Source of the DNA: Bacillota bacterium
Lineage (GTDB): Bacteria > Bacillota > Bacilli > Alicyclobacillales > Alicyclobacillaceae
Assembly (NCBI GenBank): GCA_021820805.1
Contig: JAKADF010000053.1
Location: 1 to 11,689 of the forward strand
Direction of reading: 5' to 3'
DNA: 11,689 nucleotides
Part shown: piece after piece, positions 8,637 through 11,689 of the stretch
Layout: each line of letters begins with the position of its first letter
How positions within the stretch are numbered: the stretch's first letter is position 1
Position numbers and translations under genes: made by a program
The notes under the pieces: model-generated
What the model was told of the DNA's origin: nothing
Databases searched by the model: none
The model's input: the letters and a program-made list of their open reading frames with translations, nothing else

Positions 8637-9099
8637 TCTTCTTTCGATGCACACGAACCTGAGGTCGCTCAGGTTTAGAAGCAGACATCTTTTCTTTTCG
8701 CTTCGCTTCTAACTGCTCTCTTTTACGTTCTGACCAACCTTGCATCTTTGTATACAAGTAAGCAAGCAAAATACTTACTACGAGAATCATAAGATTAGAC
8801 TGCCAGAACGCAAGGGTGCTCATATGCTTTGTGGCAGGGTCAATTGTGTATTGCAAAATGATCCCGATGATAAATACAATAATCGTGCCCGCTAAGCCGT
8901 TCAAAAATCTCCGCTCTTGCACACGTGAAATGATAAACCACAAAACAATAAACATGCCAATTTGCGTACTCTCTAAAATAGGCCAGTGAATCGTATAAAA
9001 ACTAATAATCTGTAATATAACGACGCCAATTGAGGCTATCCCTACATTCCGCCAATGCCAACCGTTATATATGCCGTTTCCTGTACTGTAATCGCTCAC
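8623..9099 (-). CDS. Uncharacterised 4-TM membrane protein with lysine/arginine-rich tail
   Basis: The 158-residue product has four predicted membrane segments at about 18-37, 47-60, 69-85 and 102-117. A strongly basic tail of some 40 residues follows, from KMQGWSERKREQLEAKRKEK to HRKKKKKR at the end, presumably cytosolic and able to bind RNA, DNA or acidic membrane. The start was chosen from the ribosome binding site: GGAGG at 9107-9111 is six bases from the GTG at 9097-9099. The GTG two codons earlier directly abuts it. No family is recognised, and no catalytic motif is visible. It lies between the spore-coat pair and valS in the same direction, with a 234-base gap before it that holds an inverted repeat and a divergent small frame. 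A sporulation role is possible from position only. Confidence 0.75.
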   Translation of the reverse strand: MSDYSTGNGIYNGWHWRNVGIASIGVVILQIISFYTIHWPILESTQIGMFIVLWFIISRVQERRFLNGLAGTIIVFIIGIILQYTIDPATKHMSTLAFWQSNLMILVVSILLAYLYTKMQGWSERKREQLEAKRKEKMSASKPERPQVRVHRKKKKKR

Positions 9100-9150
9100 A
9101 AGCACCCTCCATCGAACTTTTAATCATACTGTCATCTTATCAAATTTACG

Positions 9151-9161
9151 GACAACTTGTC
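9151..9161. repeat. Palindrome GACAA-C-TTGTC
   Basis: A perfect 5-1-5 inverted repeat lies in the gap between the minus-strand membrane protein (starting at 9099) and the plus-strand small frame (starting at 9232). Its position fits an operator for one or both, but the length is short and no clear promoter flanks it. ATGACA overlaps it on the minus strand as a possible -35, with only a poor -10 after it. Confidence 0.25.
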
Positions 9162-9231
9162 ATGATTACTGGTACAAACGGCGTACATCAGCATATACAT
9201 GAATCGAATGGGCAAATGGAGGCTGTGAGAG

Positions 9232-9393
9232 ATGGGATTTTTCTATGGGTTGATCCGATTTGTAAAGGTGCTCCTTGCTTCAGCGATTTTCTTATTATTT
9301 ATTCGGGCCTTATTCTGGCCGACAGTTCTCGATTTATTTGTCTTGATGCTCTTGTTCATCGTTTTTGTCGCCATGTTCATCGGAGGACCATGA
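9232..9393 (+). CDS. Candidate 53-residue membrane miniprotein, antisense overlap
   Basis: A plus-strand frame with ATG at 9232 and TGA at 9391-9393. It is preceded by GGAGG (9218-9222), nine bases upstream. The product starts MGFFYGLIRFVKVLLASAIF and has two hydrophobic segments (about 11-26 and 34-50) separated by RALFWPTV, ending FIGGP. The last 60 bases are antisense to the 3' end of the CotS-like gene. A strongly hydrophobic strand opposite a strongly hydrophilic tail is what complementary codons tend to give, so one of the two may be by-product. The good ribosome binding site and the hairpin-like two-TM layout favour a real gene. Function unknown. Confidence 0.45.
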   Translation: MGFFYGLIRFVKVLLASAIFLLFIRALFWPTVLDLFVLMLLFIVFVAMFIGGP

Positions 9394-10623
9394 CGGGGAG
9401 TTTAACCTCTGAAAGCTAGACTCAAACGAGTGCAATATCGTTGGACCTGTGGGGGGCAGAGTTTTCCTTTTGCCCCTTTTTTGTTTCTGCGGCCTATTTA
9501 TTTTTATATTACTAGTTTGCTCGGAATCAACATCCACATTGCTGGCAGACGCAAACTCTACACCAAGTCTCCCATCTTCAACATGTTTCGATGGATGGGG
9601 CGTACAAAAAATATTATAAAGTGCTTCAACTGCGTGTGCTCGAGCTTCTTCCATGTCTAGCGCCAATTCATACGCATCAATATAGTCTTCTTCCTGCCAT
9701 GCAACCTCTCTGCTTTGATACCATGAAATGATTTGTAATGGCCGAAATGGAGCCAACAATACGGCAGACAAACGCCCCAAGTCAGACATACCTAACTCAT
9801 GCTCCTCGTGATACCCGTTTACAACCTCTGCTAACAGCTGTTCATCCCAGTCATATGCAGGCATATACCTGTGCAAAAAATAGGCGAACTCAACGATAGG
9901 TAAACCGATTTCAGCATAATCGTAGTTCGCTATTGTATATGTTTCACCATCAAACAAAATATTCTTTTTTAGAAACCGGCGATGGCAAAGAAGCCCTAAA
10001 TTTTTAATTTCATGTTCCGCTTCCGTAAATCCAACCTCACGAAGTCTAATTTTTGCTAGACGGATTCTCTCTACAAGTTCGTCCTTGCTTGCAATAACCA
10101 ACCGCATGAAAGGAGACGGTCTGTCAAGTTGCCGTACCTTTTGAAGCAACACGCGCATCATGCTTTCACCCATCTCAAGGCGGGTCAAAACTTGAAATGC
10201 TGAGGACAAAGATTCATTAAAGCCATGAAATCCCGCAGCAGCATCATGCCAAGCCGCCATCAGCCCTGCAGAAGCAACCAAGTGCTCTGGTTTACGAAGC
10301 TCCGCTTCTCGTCCAGGCAGCCAAGGTGTCATATAATATGAACCTGTCGGATGAATCACAAACGGATCGCCATATCTTGTACGAATAAATCGTGGAACAG
10401 AAAATTTGTGCAATCTTGCAACGTGCTCAGTCAATTGATAAATCGTATATAACTTTTCCGATGACATATGCACCCTTTTAAGTGCCCACGGACCGTATGG
10501 AGTACGTATCTTCAATACGTCGCGTACAATCCGTAACCGAATAGGCTGGCAATTGTAAACCTCGAGTACCTCGGGGTCCATTCCAAGTGGATTCATAACT
10601 TGCCGAATATCCTCCTCGTCCAT
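9334..10623 (-). CDS. CotS-family spore coat protein, degenerate kinase fold, long C-terminal tail
   Basis: Probable spore coat or sporulation protein of the CotS/YsxE group, which has the aminoglycoside phosphotransferase fold. Visible: an N-lobe with a beta-strand Lys motif GPWALKR (44-50); a hinge YYMTPWLPGREAEL (96-109); a catalytic-loop region LLCHRRFLKKNILF (211-224) followed by IANYDYAEIGLPIVEFAYF (231-249). The loop Asp of HGD is Arg here (R216), and the first metal-binding Asp is Asn (N233), so kinase activity is doubtful. After about residue 345 comes a tail unlike the fold: a Ser/Asn/Asp stretch, a basic cluster RPQKQKRGKRK, a segment PTGPTILHSFESSFQ, and an acidic end DEHGDKNDEQEHQDK. 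Start: ATG at 10621-10623 with AAGGAGG six bases upstream; the TTG further up precedes that site. It begins 32 bases after the YsxE-like gene, so the two form one unit. Confidence 0.75.
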   Translation of the reverse strand: MDEEDIRQVMNPLGMDPEVLEVYNCQPIRLRIVRDVLKIRTPYGPWALKRVHMSSEKLYTIYQLTEHVARLHKFSVPRFIRTRYGDPFVIHPTGSYYMTPWLPGREAELRKPEHLVASAGLMAAWHDAAAGFHGFNESLSSAFQVLTRLEMGESMMRVLLQKVRQLDRPSPFMRLVIASKDELVERIRLAKIRLREVGFTEAEHEIKNLGLLCHRRFLKKNILFDGETYTIANYDYAEIGLPIVEFAYFLHRYMPAYDWDEQLLAEVVNGYHEEHELGMSDLGRLSAVLLAPFRPLQIISWYQSREVAWQEEDYIDAYELALDMEEARAHAVEALYNIFCTPHPSKHVEDGRLGVEFASASNVDVDSEQTSNIKINRPQKQKRGKRKTLPPTGPTILHSFESSFQRLNSPSWSSDEHGDKNDEQEHQDK

Positions 10624-10655
10624 GGGAAACCTCCTTACCAAAACAGTTTTTGCTA

Positions 10656-11642
10656 CTATGGAGAACGGACGAGACGCATCAGTCGATGTGCACAGCGAGC
10701 TTCTTGTTCCAATTCAAATATCGTTTTTTCTACTCTTTCATTTGAATCATAATCAGATAAATTTGGTTGCAAACAGCGAAAAGGCGTTGTCGGAAAAGCA
10801 GAATAAGCAAACAAAAAATTGACATCCATAAGCCGTAGTGGAGTTATTTCTTGATATGCTTCTAACATTGCTTCTATCCTGTCTATTTGGCCGCGAGCAC
10901 ATAATTCCTTTGTCAGAGAAGCTAAGTCAAATACCGCCTCCCCCCATATTGGATCCGATTTTTGCAAAACACCGATTCGGCCGTTTGGAAATCGAATAAA
11001 GTCTTTGAAAGAAGTAATATTCCAGCGAATCTGCCTCTGTAAAATTGCAGTTTGCTGCAGTGATTTTGATAAATTATTCAAAATGGGCGTTAACCATTGT
11101 GCTCGTTTCATACCTTCTTCTAGCCACGTGATGATTTTGCTTTTAGAATTTTTGACTTTCGACTCATAGACGAAAGCCTTTTTTAGCAAGTAAGTATGCT
11201 CCGAAAATGAGAACTCTTTATCCGCTGGTAATTGTTCGGGAGAAAGCCCCATTCTGCTCTCTACTTTGCTGCCAGCTCCGCTGAGGGCAAGGTTCAGTTT
11301 CGCAATCGAACTCGCAACTTCTACCGCGTTTTTTTCATCCCAGGTACACGATACCCCCTTAAACCAATCCGTAACATACAAGACTTCGCCATTGCCAATA
11401 TCGACCATTCGTTCATCGTATAAGTTTCGAATAAATCTTTGTGAACGCCAAAATCCCTGCGATGCAGCATAATCAGATACAAATGCACGCAGAAGACCTT
11501 TGTCTTTGTGAACAATATTTACTTCAAACAAATCAAAGGGGCCGTCGATCCGATATCGATTCGGCCCCAATCTTGATACATGCTTAACCACTATCGGATA
11601 TTTACCGAGCAAACTTATTAGATCTTCCTCAGTAAGTGGCAT
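10656..11642 (-). CDS. ysxE: YsxE/CotS-like degenerate kinase, probable spore coat protein
   Basis: The 328-residue protein resembles the CotS/YsxE kinase-like spore coat group by layout and position: in B. subtilis ysxE also lies upstream of valS. An N-terminal region with YRIDGPFDLFEVNIV is followed by a helical middle. The segment RQIRWNITSFKDFIRFPNGR (203-222) aligns with the HGDxxxxNF catalytic loop of the fold, and WGEAVFDLASLTKEL (233-247) aligns with the conserved YDLASF region. The catalytic HGD is replaced, and no DFD-like metal site remains (LQKSD), so it is probably inactive as a kinase. ATG start with AAGGGTG five bases upstream. The same frame is open from here to the right edge, so a longer N-terminus cannot be excluded. 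The CotS-like gene follows 32 bases on. The symbol rests mainly on position. Confidence 0.6.
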   Translation of the reverse strand: MPLTEEDLISLLGKYPIVVKHVSRLGPNRYRIDGPFDLFEVNIVHKDKGLLRAFVSDYAASQGFWRSQRFIRNLYDERMVDIGNGEVLYVTDWFKGVSCTWDEKNAVEVASSIAKLNLALSGAGSKVESRMGLSPEQLPADKEFSFSEHTYLLKKAFVYESKVKNSKSKIITWLEEGMKRAQWLTPILNNLSKSLQQTAILQRQIRWNITSFKDFIRFPNGRIGVLQKSDPIWGEAVFDLASLTKELCARGQIDRIEAMLEAYQEITPLRLMDVNFLFAYSAFPTTPFRCLQPNLSDYDSNERVEKTIFELEQEARCAHRLMRLVRSP

Positions 11643-11689
11643 ATTGACACCCTTTGCCCAAAAGCCTTCAACCGTTACTTGGACAACGT

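Noticed and set aside
8279..8662. Plus-strand open frame over the T-box region
   Set aside because: It is the complement of a clear T-box leader and promoter and has no ribosome binding site.
9030..9419. Long plus-strand open frame across the gap and into the CotS-like 3' end
   Set aside because: No ribosome binding site, unlikely composition, and it runs antisense through the start of the 4-TM gene. The shorter frame at 9232-9393 in another phase is much better supported.

Overview
This window most likely comes from the chromosome of an endospore-forming Firmicute of the order Bacillales with moderate G+C content. Three things point that way: a tRNA-regulated (T-box) valS leader, two consecutive spore-coat CotS/YsxE-type kinase-like genes, and gene order close to the ysxE-valS-folC-comC neighbourhood of Bacillus subtilis. 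A type IV pilus PilT ATPase next to the prepilin peptidase, and murC placed behind folC, differ from B. subtilis. They would fit a deeper Bacillales lineage such as the Alicyclobacillaceae, but that placement is inference only.

Nearly everything is on the minus strand, so it reads right to left. From the right edge: a YsxE-like degenerate kinase (10656-11642) and a CotS-like degenerate kinase with a long charged tail (9334-10623) form a probable sporulation unit. A 4-TM membrane protein with a lysine/arginine-rich tail follows (8623-9099). Next come a sigma-A-type promoter, a complete T-box leader with a GUC (valine) specifier (about 8283-8569), then valS (5571-8234), folC (4186-5505) and murC (2770-4161), closed by an intrinsic terminator. 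valS-folC-murC looks like one transcription unit, so folate polyglutamylation and peptidoglycan precursor synthesis may be tied to the charging of tRNA-Val.

Left of murC, a 59-codon membrane miniprotein is encoded on the plus strand (2480-2659). It is divergent from a second minus-strand unit made of the prepilin peptidase gene (comC/pilD type, 1514-2329) and pilT (488-1504). Next is a 381-base gap with a weak terminator, a strongly self-complementary element and a promoter. At the left edge lies the start of an exported protein, with signal peptide, cut off by the window.

A second plus-strand membrane miniprotein candidate (9232-9393) overlaps the 3' end of the CotS-like gene in antisense. 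I see no rRNA, tRNA, insertion sequence, prophage or CRISPR array. Most of the window is ordinary conserved chromosome. The less explained parts are the two miniproteins, the pseudokinase pair with its tail, and the structured gap at 358-434.
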